This document shows positions 48,304-56,888 of a stretch of DNA of 64,000 bases, piece by piece (position 1 is the stretch's first letter; each line of letters opens with the position of its first letter). The notes under the pieces are model-generated. The model was not told the DNA's origin. It searched no databases and saw only the letters and a list, made by a program, of their open reading frames with translations. The stretch comes from Jeotgalibacillus haloalkalitolerans (GTDB lineage Bacteria; Bacillota; Bacilli; Bacillales; Jeotgalibacillaceae). Made by a program: the position numbers and the translations under genes. Location: positions 248,001-312,000 of the forward strand of contig NZ_JAXQNN010000002.1 in NCBI RefSeq assembly GCF_034427455.1. The letters are read 5' to 3'.

Positions 48304-51015
48304 ATGGCTAATCAGGATATTTTTCAATCGAAAAAGTCTTTTGAGCTAGAAGGTAAACGCTATCATTACTACGAGCTGAAAACGCTTGAAGAAAAGGGCT
48401 TTACTAACATTTCTAAATTGCCATACTCGATTCGTGTTTTACTCGAATCAGTGTTACGTCAATATGACGGCAGAGTAATTAAAGAAGATCACATTAAAAA
48501 CCTTGCAAACTGGGGTTCTGAAGAAGTGAAGGATTCTGAAGTGCCATTCAAGCCTTCGCGCGTTATCCTCCAGGATTTCACTGGTGTACCTGCAGTTGTA
48601 GACCTTGCTTCTTTACGTGATGCAATGTCTAAAATGGGTGGTTCACCCGATAAAATCAACCCTGAAATTCCGGTTGATCTAGTCATTGACCACTCTGTAC
48701 AGGTAGATAAGTATGGGACACCTGATGCACTTCAGGTAAATATGGATCTTGAATTTGAACGTAATGCTGAGCGTTACCAGTTCCTATCATGGGCTCAAAA
48801 AGCATTTGACAACTACCGTGCAGTTCCACCTGCAACAGGTATCGTTCACCAGGTTAACCTTGAATACCTTGCAAATGTAGTCCATGCGATTGAAAACGCA
48901 GAAGGAGAAACAATTGCTTTTCCTGACACACTTGTAGGTACTGACTCTCATACAACGATGATCAACGGTATCGGTGTATTAGGGTGGGGCGTTGGTGGTA
49001 TCGAAGCAGAAGCAGGAATGCTTGGTCAGCCTTCATATTTCCCGATACCTGAAGTAATCGGGGTACGCCTTACAAACCAGCTGCCACAGGGAGCTACAGC
49101 TACAGACCTTGCGCTGAAAGTAACTCAGGTTCTCCGTCAAAAAGGCGTAGTTGGAAAATTTGTTGAATTCTTTGGTGATGGTGTTGCAAATCTGCCGCTT
49201 GCAGACCGTGCAACGATTGCCAATATGGCACCTGAATATGGTGCGACGTGCGGCTTCTTCCCTGTGGATGAAGAATCACTTAACTACATGCGCTTAACTG
49301 GCCGTGAAGACAGTGACATTGCAGTTGTTAAGGAATATTTGCAGCGCAATGATATGTTCTTTACGACTGACAAAGAAGATCCAACTTACACTGATGTAGT
49401 TGAACTTGACCTGTCAACAGTTGAACCGAACCTTTCAGGACCAAAACGTCCACAGGATCTGATTCCGCTATCAGCTATGCAGAAAGAATTCCACAAAGCG
49501 CTAACTGCAAAAGAAGGCGTACAGGGATTCGGACTTGAAAAAGAAGAAATTAATAAAGAAGCAGTTGTTGAATTCAGCAACGGTGATGTAGCGCCTATGA
49601 AGACTGGTGCAATTGCAATTGCTGCCATTACAAGCTGTACAAATACATCTAACCCATATGTAATGCTTGGTGCCGGCTTAGTTGCTAAAAAAGCCGTTGA
49701 GCTTGGAATGGAAGTGCCAAAGTATGTAAAGACTTCACTTGCACCAGGTTCAAAGGTTGTATCCGGCTATCTGCGTGATGCTGATCTGCTTGATCCGCTT
49801 GCAAGCCTTGGATTTGACCTGGTTGGTTACGGGTGTACGACATGTATTGGTAACTCCGGACCACTACTTCCTGAAATTGAAAAAACAATTTCAGAAAGTG
49901 ATCTGCTTGTATCGTCTGTATTGTCAGGAAACCGTAACTTTGAAGGACGTATCCATCCGTTAGTACGAGCTAACTACCTGGCATCACCGCCACTGGTTGT
50001 TGCTTACGCGCTTGCAGGAACTGTGGATATTGACCTTCAGAAAGATCCGATCGGTAAAGGGAAAGATGGACAGGATATCTTCCTGAAAGACATCTGGCCA
50101 ACAACTGAAGAAGTAAACGCGATCGTTAAATCAACTGTAACACCTGAACTTTTCCGTGAAGAGTACGAGCGTGTATTTGACAATAACGAACGTTGGAATG
50201 AAATTGAAACAAATGATGATGCGCTTTATGCATTCTCAGATGATTCAACATATATTCAGAATCCACCATTCTTTGAAGGTCTTACAGAACACCCATCTGC
50301 AATTGAAACACTCAGCGGTATGCGTGTAGTAGGTAAGTTTGGAGATTCAGTTACGACTGACCATATTTCACCGGCTGGTGCGATCGGCAAAGATACACCT
50401 GCAGGAAAATATCTACGTGAAAATGGCGTGGAAATCCGTGACTTTAACTCTTATGGCTCGCGCCGTGGTAACCACGAAGTCATGATGCGTGGTACATTTG
50501 CAAATATCCGTATCCGTAACCAGATTGCTCCGGGTACAGAAGGCGGATATACAACATACTGGCCAACCGGTGAAGTAATGGCAATCTATGATGCTTGCAT
50601 GAAGTATCAGGAAGATAACACAGGTTTAGTTGTACTCGCAGGTAAAGATTACGGCATGGGTTCATCCCGCGACTGGGCTGCAAAAGGTACAAACCTTCTT
50701 GGTATTAAAACTGTCATCGCAGAAAGCTATGAGCGTATCCACCGTTCAAACCTTGTGTTTATGGGTGTACTTCCACTTCAGTTTAAAAAGGGTGAAAGTG
50801 CTGAAACATTAGGATTAACAGGAAAAGAAACAATCGCTGTAAATATCACAGACGATGTAAAGCCTCGTGATATCCTGACAGTTACAGCAACTGATGAAGA
50901 CGGAAAAGTAACTGAATTTGAGGTACTTGCACGTTTTGACTCAGACGTTGAAGTCGATTATTACCGTCATGGCGGAATTTTAAGAATGGTTCTGCGTGAT
51001 AAATTAACCGTATAA
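48304..51015 (+). CDS. acnA: Aconitate hydratase A
   Basis: Aconitase (citB of B. subtilis) interconverts citrate and isocitrate with a [4Fe-4S] cluster and, without the cluster, can bind RNA. The 903-aa protein of the AcnA/IRP type contains [15 protein letters not shown] with the first cluster Cys, [12 protein letters not shown] with the other two, and the swivel-domain motif SSRDWAAKG. The upstream CcpC-type dyad suggests citrate control. GATGAGGGGG precedes ATG 48304. In B. subtilis sspO/sspP lie upstream; here an amidase does. Confidence 0.97.
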   Translation: MANQDIFQSKKSFELEGKRYHYYELKTLEEKGFTNISKLPYSIRVLLESVLRQYDGRVIKEDHIKNLANWGSEEVKDSEVPFKPSRVILQDFTGVPAVVDLASLRDAMSKMGGSPDKINPEIPVDLVIDHSVQVDKYGTPDALQVNMDLEFERNAERYQFLSWAQKAFDNYRAVPPATGIVHQVNLEYLANVVHAIENAEGETIAFPDTLVGTDSHTTMINGIGVLGWGVGGIEAEAGMLGQPSYFPIPEVIGVRLTNQLPQGATATDLALKVTQVLRQKGVVGKFVEFFGDGVANLPLADRATIANMAPEYGATCGFFPVDEESLNYMRLTGREDSDIAVVKEYLQRNDMFFTTDKEDPTYTDVVELDLSTVEPNLSGPKRPQDLIPLSAMQKEFHKALTAKEGVQGFGLEKEEINKEAVVEFSNGDVAPMKTGAIAIAAITSCTNTSNPYVMLGAGLVAKKAVELGMEVPKYVKTSLAPGSKVVSGYLRDADLLDPLASLGFDLVGYGCTTCIGNSGPLLPEIEKTISESDLLVSSVLSGNRNFEGRIHPLVRANYLASPPLVVAYALAGTVDIDLQKDPIGKGKDGQDIFLKDIWPTTEEVNAIVKSTVTPELFREEYERVFDNNERWNEIETNDDALYAFSDDSTYIQNPPFFEGLTEHPSAIETLSGMRVVGKFGDSVTTDHISPAGAIGKDTPAGKYLRENGVEIRDFNSYGSRRGNHEVMMRGTFANIRIRNQIAPGTEGGYTTYWPTGEVMAIYDACMKYQEDNTGLVVLAGKDYGMGSSRDWAAKGTNLLGIKTVIAESYERIHRSNLVFMGVLPLQFKKGESAETLGLTGKETIAVNITDDVKPRDILTVTATDEDGKVTEFEVLARFDSDVEVDYYRHGGILRMVLRDKLTV

Positions 51016-51022
51016 TTCACTT

Positions 51023-51056
51023 AATCCGACAGTCATCTGGCTGTCGGATTTTTTTA
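51023..51056 (+). terminator. Terminator of acnA
   Basis: AATCCGACAG pairs with CTGTCGGATT and continues into TTTTTT. Confidence 0.92.
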
Positions 51057-51141
51057 ACTCTATAATAATTAAAAAATTCTAACTATTTTAGTTTAAACAG
51101 TCCCATAATGTGACATACTGTAAATAGGAGGTGTGTGCAAT

Positions 51142-51276
51142 ATGAGAGTAAAAGGCAAGTCTTTTCAGGAGCTGTTGGCAGAGAATCGATCTGACATCAA
51201 AAAAGATCCTGTAAAAATGGATCGGATAGAAGAACGTTTAGAAAAAAGATGGATTACATGGAGTGAAAAAAACTAA
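51142..51276 (+). CDS. FbpB-family small basic protein
   Basis: This 44-aa peptide begins MRVKGKSFQELLAENRSD and ends RIEERLEKRWITWSEKN; with KKDPVKMDRIEERLEKR it fits the small basic FbpB family (Fur_reg_FbpB). The B. subtilis relative works with the small RNA FsrA in iron-sparing. The lengths and motif are recognised from memory. AGGAGG lies 8 bases before ATG 51142. It sits where B. subtilis has sspN/tlp-type genes after citB. No clear Fur box was seen upstream. The hairpin following it supports an independent gene. Confidence 0.75.
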   Translation: MRVKGKSFQELLAENRSDIKKDPVKMDRIEERLEKRWITWSEKN

Positions 51277-51282
51277 TCAGAT

Positions 51283-51322
51283 CGCATTCTGTCCAGCCGG
51301 GATAGGGTGCTTTTATTTTTTT
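51283..51322 (+). terminator. Terminator of the FbpB-like gene
   Basis: GCATTCTGTCC pairs with GGATAGGGTGC allowing G-U pairs, followed by a long T-rich run. Confidence 0.7.
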
Positions 51323-51376
51323 TCTGTTTCATTTCAGATATAATGAGGCTACATTGTAATGAAAAGAGGGTTATAC

Positions 51377-51820
51377 ATGTTAACAGCTAAAAAAGAGGTT
51401 GAAGTCCGTTATGCTGAGACTGACCAGATGGGCGTTGTCTATCATGCGAACTATTTAGTCTGGATGGAAATCGGACGCACATCACTGATTGAAACAATGG
51501 GATTTAAGTATTCTGACATGGAAGATGAAGGAATCCTTGCTCCCGTTATGGATATTAACATTTCCTACAAGAGCCCTGCAAAATATGGGGATGTCGTTAC
51601 AATACATACATGGATGGAGCATTATGATGGGTTGAGAACTCATTACGGTTATGAAATTCTTCTTGAAGACGGAACAATTGCAGCTTCAGGTCTTTCAAAA
51701 CATGTGTGTGTAAAAAAAGAAAACTTCAGACCTGTCTCAGTCAGAAAATACTTCCCGGCCTGGCATGATGCGTGTGAAACTCATAAAAAGCATCCTGTAT
51801 TGGAAGAGAGTAAGCGTTAA
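51377..51820 (+). CDS. yneP: Acyl-CoA thioesterase, 4HBT family (YneP)
   Basis: The 147-aa hot-dog-fold protein is of the YbgC/4-hydroxybenzoyl-CoA thioesterase type. The active-site region is YAETDQMGVVYHANYLVWMEIGRTSLI with the catalytic Asp in TDQMG. It should hydrolyse an acyl-CoA; substrate unknown. ATG 51377 is preferred over an in-frame ATG at 51359 because AAAAGAGGG is well spaced from it. yneQ overlaps its stop by one base. Order as in B. subtilis. Confidence 0.92.
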   Translation: MLTAKKEVEVRYAETDQMGVVYHANYLVWMEIGRTSLIETMGFKYSDMEDEGILAPVMDINISYKSPAKYGDVVTIHTWMEHYDGLRTHYGYEILLEDGTIAASGLSKHVCVKKENFRPVSVRKYFPAWHDACETHKKHPVLEESKR

Positions 51821-52125
51821 TGGCATTTGGAATCAAAAGGACAGAACTTTTGAAATGGAAGCATGATATCGATGAAGGAAGAATTGCTTTTCTCACGCAT
51901 TACTGGGTCGATGACAGATTTAGTCAAATGAGAACTGTTACAAAAGCTGGTGCTCTGAGTATTGATCAGCTTCACCAGTGGGGAAAACAGTACGGGTTAA
52001 AGAAGGAATGGATTCATATAAGAGAGGATGGGTATTCACACTACGATTTAATCGGGCCTACGCAGCTGGAGATTTTAAAAGCAGAAGGGCTGGATGATCA
52101 TATCAGAAGGTTTAACCTCAAATAA
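51820..52125 (+). CDS. yneQ: YneQ family protein
   Basis: The 101-aa protein matches YneQ of B. subtilis in position and character (KWKHDIDEGRIAFLTHYWVDDRFSQMRTVTKAGA...LHQWGKQYGLKKEWIHIREDGYSHYDL). Function is unknown. It overlaps the yneP stop (TAATG), so the two are translationally coupled. A bidirectional hairpin follows. Confidence 0.82.
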   Translation: MAFGIKRTELLKWKHDIDEGRIAFLTHYWVDDRFSQMRTVTKAGALSIDQLHQWGKQYGLKKEWIHIREDGYSHYDLIGPTQLEILKAEGLDDHIRRFNLK

Positions 52126-52150
52126 AAAACCGCATTTCTGCGGTTTTAAG
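52124..52150. terminator. Bidirectional terminator between yneQ and yneR
   Basis: AAAACCGCA (52126-52134) pairs with TGCGGTTTT (52139-52147) across TTTC; A and T tracts serve both strands, and it overlaps the yneR end. Confidence 0.85.
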
Positions 52151-52439
52151 CTTTGTTATACTGATACTCGGGCCCTTCAAGCTTATCATCATAAGCAACA
52201 TGCAGGTCATGGCCGTCAAAATACCAGACATCACTTTCTTCTACAAAGAAATGTATACCTGATTTTTCAGTTTCAGCAGCCGGTTCAACAGGTTCATCCT
52301 TGGAAACACCTAAAGAAAATCCTTCCTGAACAGCGCTTGACCCGCCGTATTTTGCAAAAAACCTGACGTGGGAGCCTTTTTCAATTTGCATTTCATTTTC
52401 AAACCATTTAAGTGCTTCATCAGATAACGTGATATTCAA
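52146..52439 (-). CDS. yneR: HesB/IscA-like YneR family protein
   Basis: The 97-aa product belongs to the HesB/YneR family (NITLSDEALKWFENEMQIEKGSHVRFFAKYGGSSAVQEGFSLGVSKDE), a fold shared with IscA but lacking the cysteines of Fe-S carriers. Function is unknown. TTG 52439 is chosen because AAAGGAG ends 8 bases upstream and family members start with N-I/V-T; a longer frame would start before the ribosome site. Convergent with yneQ. Confidence 0.85.
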   Translation of the reverse strand: MNITLSDEALKWFENEMQIEKGSHVRFFAKYGGSSAVQEGFSLGVSKDEPVEPAAETEKSGIHFFVEESDVWYFDGHDLHVAYDDKLEGPEYQYNKA

Positions 52440-52534
52440 TTGAAAAACTCCTTTCCTCAGTGCAGCTGATTGCTGCTTCATTAAACTACATTATAAAGTA
52501 AGAAATTTATTGTGACAAAGAAAGGGTGTTACAG

Positions 52535-52783
52535 ATGGAAAAAAATCTTTTCTGGATTATTGGGGCATTTATTTTTGGAGGCTTAACATTACAGGTATTT
52601 ATTCAATTAGAAACTCATTACTATGTTGAAGCCCTGCTATTCATTTTAGCAGCCGCTGCAGTTTACTGCGGATTAGTATTCTTGAGCCGTAAAAATAATC
52701 AGGCATTTTTAATGAGTACCGGTATTTTGACTGTAGCAGCGATTATTATGATCTTTGTTTCGCCGCATCTGTCCGGATATTAA
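52535..52783 (+). CDS. Small membrane protein of unknown function, 82 aa
   Basis: I do not recognise it. The product has three predicted spans (about 4-22, 29-47 and 57-78), separated by short polar turns. ATG 52535 is the best start; GAAAGGGTG lies just ahead, and an in-frame GTG (52526) overlaps it. It is convergent with plsY and shares a hairpin that holds both stops. A membrane protein near plsY may be involved in lipid work, but nothing shows it. Confidence 0.6.
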   Translation: MEKNLFWIIGAFIFGGLTLQVFIQLETHYYVEALLFILAAAAVYCGLVFLSRKNNQAFLMSTGILTVAAIIMIFVSPHLSGY

Positions 52784-52822
52784 AACAACCGTGCTGTCTA
52801 ATCTGACAGCACGGTTGTTTTA
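52781..52822. terminator. Shared terminator holding both stop codons (82-aa gene and plsY)
   Basis: A perfect 18-bp stem (52781-52798 with 52805-52822, six-base loop) begins with the TAA of the plus gene and ends with the TTA (stop on the minus strand) of plsY. Confidence 0.9.
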
Positions 52823-53404
52823 CATCCACTTAATTTTAGGTTCGGTTTTGTTTTTAATTCTGGAAATATTATCTTTATGTCTGATTACGATAAACACCGA
52901 CATGACACCTACGATAATCGTTAAAAACAGATCGTTTGTGAAGATGAGGCAATAAAGGATTCCAAAAAGTGCAGCCGCCATTGAAGATAAGGATACATAC
53001 TTAGAAAGCTTCAATACAATTAAAAATACAAGTACCACCAGTACAAATAAAACCGGCGCATATCCGAGCACGACTCCCGAAGAAGTGGCTACGGCTTTTC
53101 CTCCTTTAAATCCTGCAAATACAGGGAAAATATGACCAATCACAGAGAAAACGCCTGCAACGAGCATCAGATCCGGCTGATCAAACAGTAATGGAATCAG
53201 TGTAGCGCAGGTCCCTTTTAATATGTCTATGAGGGTAACAACAATGCCTGCTTTTTTACCAAGCGTTCTGAAGGTATTTGTAGCACCAAGATTTCCGCTG
53301 CCGTAATTTCTGATATCTTTTTTATAAAAAGCCTTGCCCACCCAAAGTCCTGAAGGTATTGAACCTAGAATATAGGCGATGATAAAAATAATTGCAATTT
53401 CCAT
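52820..53404 (-). CDS. plsY: Glycerol-3-phosphate acyltransferase PlsY
   Basis: PlsY moves the acyl group from acyl-phosphate (made by PlsX) to glycerol-3-phosphate, the first step of phospholipid synthesis. The 194-aa membrane protein has about five spans and the three active-site motifs: SIPSGLWVGK, GSGNLGATNTFRTLGKKAG and GHIFPVFAGFKGGKAVATS. ATG 53404 has GGAG 6 bases upstream; a longer reading up to 53419 is less likely. It matches yneS of B. subtilis. Confidence 0.96.
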   Translation of the reverse strand: MEIAIIFIIAYILGSIPSGLWVGKAFYKKDIRNYGSGNLGATNTFRTLGKKAGIVVTLIDILKGTCATLIPLLFDQPDLMLVAGVFSVIGHIFPVFAGFKGGKAVATSSGVVLGYAPVLFVLVVLVFLIVLKLSKYVSLSSMAAALFGILYCLIFTNDLFLTIIVGVMSVFIVIRHKDNISRIKNKTEPKIKWM

Positions 53405-53527
53405 TTTATTCTCCTTCAATTATGTATATTACCTTCATCTTATCATGAAAATTAAACGAAAAAATAAATATTTTCACATGCCACCAAAAACATTCGTCAA
53501 ATAAATTGTCGAAATACGTAAAAATGA

Positions 53528-53553
53528 GTTTATGAGGTTTGACCTAAGGGAAA
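53528..53553 (+). promoter_or_regulatory. Sigma-B-like promoter of the OpuC-like operon
   Basis: GTTTAT (53528-53533), 14 bp, GGGAAA (53548-53553) matches GTTTAA, 12-15 bp, GGGWAW at 11 of 12 positions. The transcript would start about 30 bases upstream of the ATP-binding gene. Confidence 0.55.
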
Positions 53554-53584
53554 TAATTGATAGATATAAGAAAGGGGTGGATCT

Positions 53585-54553
53585 ATGATCGTATTCAAAA
53601 ATGTTTCCAAGACATTTGAGGATGGAACGGAAGCGATTAAAAACATGAATTTACATATTAAAGAAGGTCAGCTCGTCGCATTAATCGGTCCAAGCGGCTG
53701 TGGCAAAACAACCACAATGAAAATGATCAACAGATTGATCAGTATCACTTCAGGAACAATTGAAATTGATGGTAAGGACACCGGTAATATGAAAGAAGTT
53801 GAGCTGAGAAGGAACATTGGATATGTCATTCAGCGTATCGGACTTTTCCCTCATATGACCATTGAAGAGAACGTAGGGCTTATCCCGAAGCTGAAAGGGA
53901 AAAAGAAAGCTGAATATGAGCACAGGGTCGACGAGCTGTTAAATCTCGTAGGGTTGGATCCTGCCATCTATAAAAAGAGATATCCGCTTGAGTTAAGCGG
54001 AGGACAGCAGCAGCGCGTCGGAGTAGTCAGGGCACTTGCCGGTGAACCGCCTATTATATTGATGGATGAGCCTTTCAGTGCACTTGACCCGATCAGCCGT
54101 GAACAGCTCCAGGATGAATTGAAGCAGCTCCAGACTACCATTAAAAAAACAATTGTTTTCGTCACCCATGACATGGATGAAGCATTAAAAGTTGCTGATG
54201 AGATTGTCATCATGAAAGATGGTGTGATTCAGCAGATTGCCACACCTGAAGACCTCCTTCGAACACCAGCTAATGACTTTGTCAGATCATTTATAGGTGA
54301 AGAGAGAATTCAGACCTATCTGAATGACCATTCCAGACAGAGCATCAAGCCGTTTGTTAACACCATGAGTGAAAGTCCTCCAACAGATCACCAGATTGAC
54401 AGTTCATTATCGATCAAAGATGCGGTCAGGTACTTTATTACACATAAAATTGATACTGCCGCGGTGAAAGAGAATGATCAGATTATCGGGTCACTGAAGA
54501 AAGACCGTCTGCTGACAGCTCTTGCAGGAATTGACGAAGAGGAGGCAGTCTGA
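53585..54553 (+). CDS. Osmoprotectant ABC transporter ATP-binding protein (OpuCA-like)
   Basis: The 322-aa ATPase has Walker A GPSGCGKTT (35-43), a Q-loop, the signature LSGGQQQRVGVVRA and Walker B IILMDEPFSALDP. It resembles OpuCA of quaternary-ammonium transporters. It ends in one CBS domain (SLSIKDAVRYFITHKIDTAAVKENDQIIGSLKKDRLLTALAGI, about 275-322) where OpuCA usually has two; CBS domains sense ionic strength or c-di-AMP. AAAGGGGTGG precedes ATG 53585. It overlaps the permease gene. Confidence 0.87.
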   Translation: MIVFKNVSKTFEDGTEAIKNMNLHIKEGQLVALIGPSGCGKTTTMKMINRLISITSGTIEIDGKDTGNMKEVELRRNIGYVIQRIGLFPHMTIEENVGLIPKLKGKKKAEYEHRVDELLNLVGLDPAIYKKRYPLELSGGQQQRVGVVRALAGEPPIILMDEPFSALDPISREQLQDELKQLQTTIKKTIVFVTHDMDEALKVADEIVIMKDGVIQQIATPEDLLRTPANDFVRSFIGEERIQTYLNDHSRQSIKPFVNTMSESPPTDHQIDSSLSIKDAVRYFITHKIDTAAVKENDQIIGSLKKDRLLTALAGIDEEEAV

Positions 54554-55200
54554 TGAATTTCTTTCAGTCTTTTATAGATACAGTCAGCTCGCGTCAGGAT
54601 TTGATCATTGAAGCGACGCTAGAACACCTGTACTTATCATTTACAGCAATATTTATTGCAATTGTCATAAGCCTTCCGCTGGGGATTTTTATATCAAGAA
54701 ATCAAAAAGTGGCAGAGTTCTATATCGGCGTGACCGCAGTCTTTCAGACGATACCCAGCCTGGCTTTATTCGGGTTTTTAGTGCCGATTATGGGAATTGG
54801 GTTTGAAACAGCACTCATTGCACTTATCATTTATGCTTTACTGCCGATCTTACGAAATACATATACAGGCATCACAGGCGTTGATCAGGCAGTGATTGAA
54901 GCAGGTCGGGGAATGGGAATGACGAACAGTCAGATCTTATTCAAAATTGAACTCCCCTTATCTCTGCCTTTTCTGATGGCAGGGATCAGAACGGCAACGG
55001 TATTAACTGTAGGCGTAGCTACGCTTGCAACATTTGTAGGTGCCGGCGGACTCGGAGATGTAATCTGGAGAGGACTGCAGTCGTACAACAATAACCTGGT
55101 TCTTGCAGGTGCAATTCCCGTAGCACTTCTGGCATTACTATTTGATTTTATATTAAAAATGCTTGAAAAGAAGACAACACCTAAAGGGTTGAAATCATAA
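54553..55200 (+). CDS. Osmoprotectant ABC transporter permease (OpuCB/OpuCD-like)
   Basis: The 215-aa permease has five or six membrane spans. Its coupling loop contains EAGRGMGMTNSQILFKIELPLSLPFLMAG (the EAA motif). It is of the OpuC/ProW type. Only one permease gene is present, so a homodimer is expected. Its ATG overlaps the ATPase stop (TGATG). The binding-protein gene overlaps its end. Confidence 0.9.
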   Translation: MNFFQSFIDTVSSRQDLIIEATLEHLYLSFTAIFIAIVISLPLGIFISRNQKVAEFYIGVTAVFQTIPSLALFGFLVPIMGIGFETALIALIIYALLPILRNTYTGITGVDQAVIEAGRGMGMTNSQILFKIELPLSLPFLMAGIRTATVLTVGVATLATFVGAGGLGDVIWRGLQSYNNNLVLAGAIPVALLALLFDFILKMLEKKTTPKGLKS

Positions 55201-55214
55201 TGAGGAGTGATCAG

Positions 55215-56129
55215 ATGAAACATACAAAAAAAATAGCAGGGGCATCATTAATTGCACTATCAGGAATACTGGCGGCATGTGGAAGTGATAGTGGTTCAGG
55301 AGACGGAAGTGATCCGATTATTGTGGCCGGGAAGCCTTGGACAGAGCAATATATCCTTCCTCATATTCTCGAACTTTATATCGAAGGAAATTCTGATTAT
55401 GAAGTTGAGCTTGAAGAAGGTCTGGGAGAAGTATCTATTCTCACTCCATCTATTGAAAACGCTGAAATCGATATGTATGTAGAATATACTGGAACCGGTC
55501 TTGAGGCGGTTTTAAATGAAAAAGCTGAACAGGGTGAATCCAGTGAAGCAGTACTTGAGCGTGTAAGAGAAGGATACGAGGAACGCTTTGAAGTTACATG
55601 GCTGGAACCGCTCGGATTTGAAAACAGCTATACAATGGCTTACAGAAGCGGTGAGGATATAAATGCTGCAACATACAGTGAACTTGCAGAAGTAAGCAGT
55701 GATCTTGTCTTTGGTGCCCCCCATTCGTTTTATGAGCGGGAAGCTGATGGATATGATGCATTAGTTGAAGCGTATGGCTTTGAATTTACATCAGCTGAAA
55801 GTTTTGATGCAAGTATTATGTATGATGCAGTCAGAACTGGTGAGGTTGACGTAATCCCTGCTTTTACTACTGATGGACGTATTGAAAGATTTGAGCTTGC
55901 AACGACAGAAGACGATAAAGGCTTCTTCCCGAAATATGATGCAGTACCAATCGTACGTCAGGAAATTCTGGATAACTACCCGGAGCTTGAAGAAGTGATG
56001 AGTGGTCTTGCAGGTCAGATTTCAGAGGAAGAGATGCAGGAAATGAATGCAAAGGTAGATATTGATGGTGAGGACTACAGAGCAGTAGCAGAAGAATTCT
56101 TATTAAGTAAAGGACTTATTGAAGAGTAA
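55215..56129 (+). CDS. Osmoprotectant ABC transporter substrate-binding lipoprotein
   Basis: The 304-aa lipoprotein has signal peptide and lipobox Leu-Ala-Ala-Cys (Cys22) and an OpuAC-type quaternary-ammonium-binding domain (ATPWTEQYIL-like start: AGKPWTEQYILPHILELYIE; PTLEYTGTGL-like: VEYTGTGLEAVL). Probable substrates are glycine betaine, choline or carnitine. ATG 55215 has GAGGAG at an ideal distance; the ATG at 55200 overlaps the permease stop. The mature protein is very acidic. It is the last gene of the operon and yneT follows. Confidence 0.88.
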   Translation: MKHTKKIAGASLIALSGILAACGSDSGSGDGSDPIIVAGKPWTEQYILPHILELYIEGNSDYEVELEEGLGEVSILTPSIENAEIDMYVEYTGTGLEAVLNEKAEQGESSEAVLERVREGYEERFEVTWLEPLGFENSYTMAYRSGEDINAATYSELAEVSSDLVFGAPHSFYEREADGYDALVEAYGFEFTSAESFDASIMYDAVRTGEVDVIPAFTTDGRIERFELATTEDDKGFFPKYDAVPIVRQEILDNYPELEEVMSGLAGQISEEEMQEMNAKVDIDGEDYRAVAEEFLLSKGLIEE

Positions 56130-56151
56130 GGAGAGTAAGGAGATGAATCAA

Positions 56152-56562
56152 ATGGATAATCCGGACCGTAATGAAATCAGAGCAATCCTTAAGGATGCTA
56201 AAACCATTGCTGTTGTTGGTCTAAGTGACAACCCTGCACGAACGTCGAATAGTGTATCAAAAGCAATGCAGGACGCAGGATATAAAATTATCCCTGTTAA
56301 CCCGATGATTGATGAAGCGCTGGGTGAAAAATCTTTAAAAAGCCTGAAAGACATTCCGGATGATGTAGATATTGTCAATGTATTCAGACGGTCGGAATTT
56401 TTAAAAGACCTGGCAGAGGACTATCTTCAGACTGACGCGCCTGTTTTCTGGACGCAGCTTGATGTTGTCGATGAAGAAGTATTTAATCACTTATCATCAA
56501 AAGGCCGAAAAGTGATCATGGACAGATGCATTAAAGTAGAACATAGTATTACTCAGCCTTAA
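56152..56562 (+). CDS. yneT: CoA-binding domain protein (YneT)
   Basis: The 136-aa protein is a CoA-binding (Rossmann-type) domain by itself: IAVVGLSDNPARTSNSVSKAMQDAGYKIIPVNP, then VDIVNVFRRSEF. YneT of B. subtilis has the same place before parE. The start is one of two: ATG 56152 (with AAGGAG ending 9 bases before) or ATG 56143 (with another AAGGAG). 56152 better matches the family. It begins 22 bases after the binding-protein stop. Confidence 0.9.
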   Translation: MDNPDRNEIRAILKDAKTIAVVGLSDNPARTSNSVSKAMQDAGYKIIPVNPMIDEALGEKSLKSLKDIPDDVDIVNVFRRSEFLKDLAEDYLQTDAPVFWTQLDVVDEEVFNHLSSKGRKVIMDRCIKVEHSITQP

Positions 56563-56598
56563 AACATAGTACGGGATAACTTCATAATTAATTTAAAA

Positions 56599-56680
56599 GG
56601 CACTGCTGTACAAAGAAACCGGCGGGACGATCCGGTGAGTAAAGCGACCGGAAGGGAAGAAAACAAGAAGTGCAGTGTAA
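56599..56680 (+). other. Possible structured RNA, two mutually exclusive small hairpins
   Basis: In the 326-base gap between yneT and parE, CACTGC (56601-56606) can pair with GCAGTG (56672-56677). Inside, CCGGT (56632-56636) can pair either with ACCGG at 56618-56622 or with ACCGG at 56647-56651, so two alternative hairpins exclude each other. It is followed by a terminator. No known riboswitch was recognised. It may be a 3' untranslated structure of yneT. Confidence 0.35.
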
Positions 56681-56689
56681 TATGTACAA

Positions 56690-56717
56690 GTCCTGAACAT
56701 TGTTCAGGGCTTTTTTT
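56690..56717 (+). terminator. Terminator between yneT and parE
   Basis: CCTGAAC (56692-56698) pairs with GTTCAGG (56702-56708), then GGC and seven T residues. Confidence 0.85.
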
Positions 56718-56833
56718 ATGGTTTTATTATCTGTAAAATAAAAAATAATATGGGTTGACACAAGTATTTTATCCAAATGCATTTGAAATGCCTGATAAAA
56801 TAAGTATAGAATATGATGGGTACAGCATTTATA

Positions 56834-56865
56834 TGCTATAATGGAGTAAAACGAACACCTGTTTG
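56834..56865 (+). promoter_or_regulatory. parEC extended -10 promoter and LexA-like box
   Basis: TGCTATAAT (56834-56842) is a perfect extended -10. CGAACACCTGTTTG (56852-56865), which matches the SOS consensus at 13 of 14 positions, covers the expected start point. In B. subtilis parEC has been listed among LexA targets (from memory). Confidence 0.65.
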
Positions 56866-56888
56866 TATAGTTGGAAGGGGAATTTTTA

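Noticed and set aside
56588-56782. A 64-aa minus-strand frame in the yneT-parE gap
   Set aside because: No ribosome site, low-complexity sequence and overlap with the terminator.
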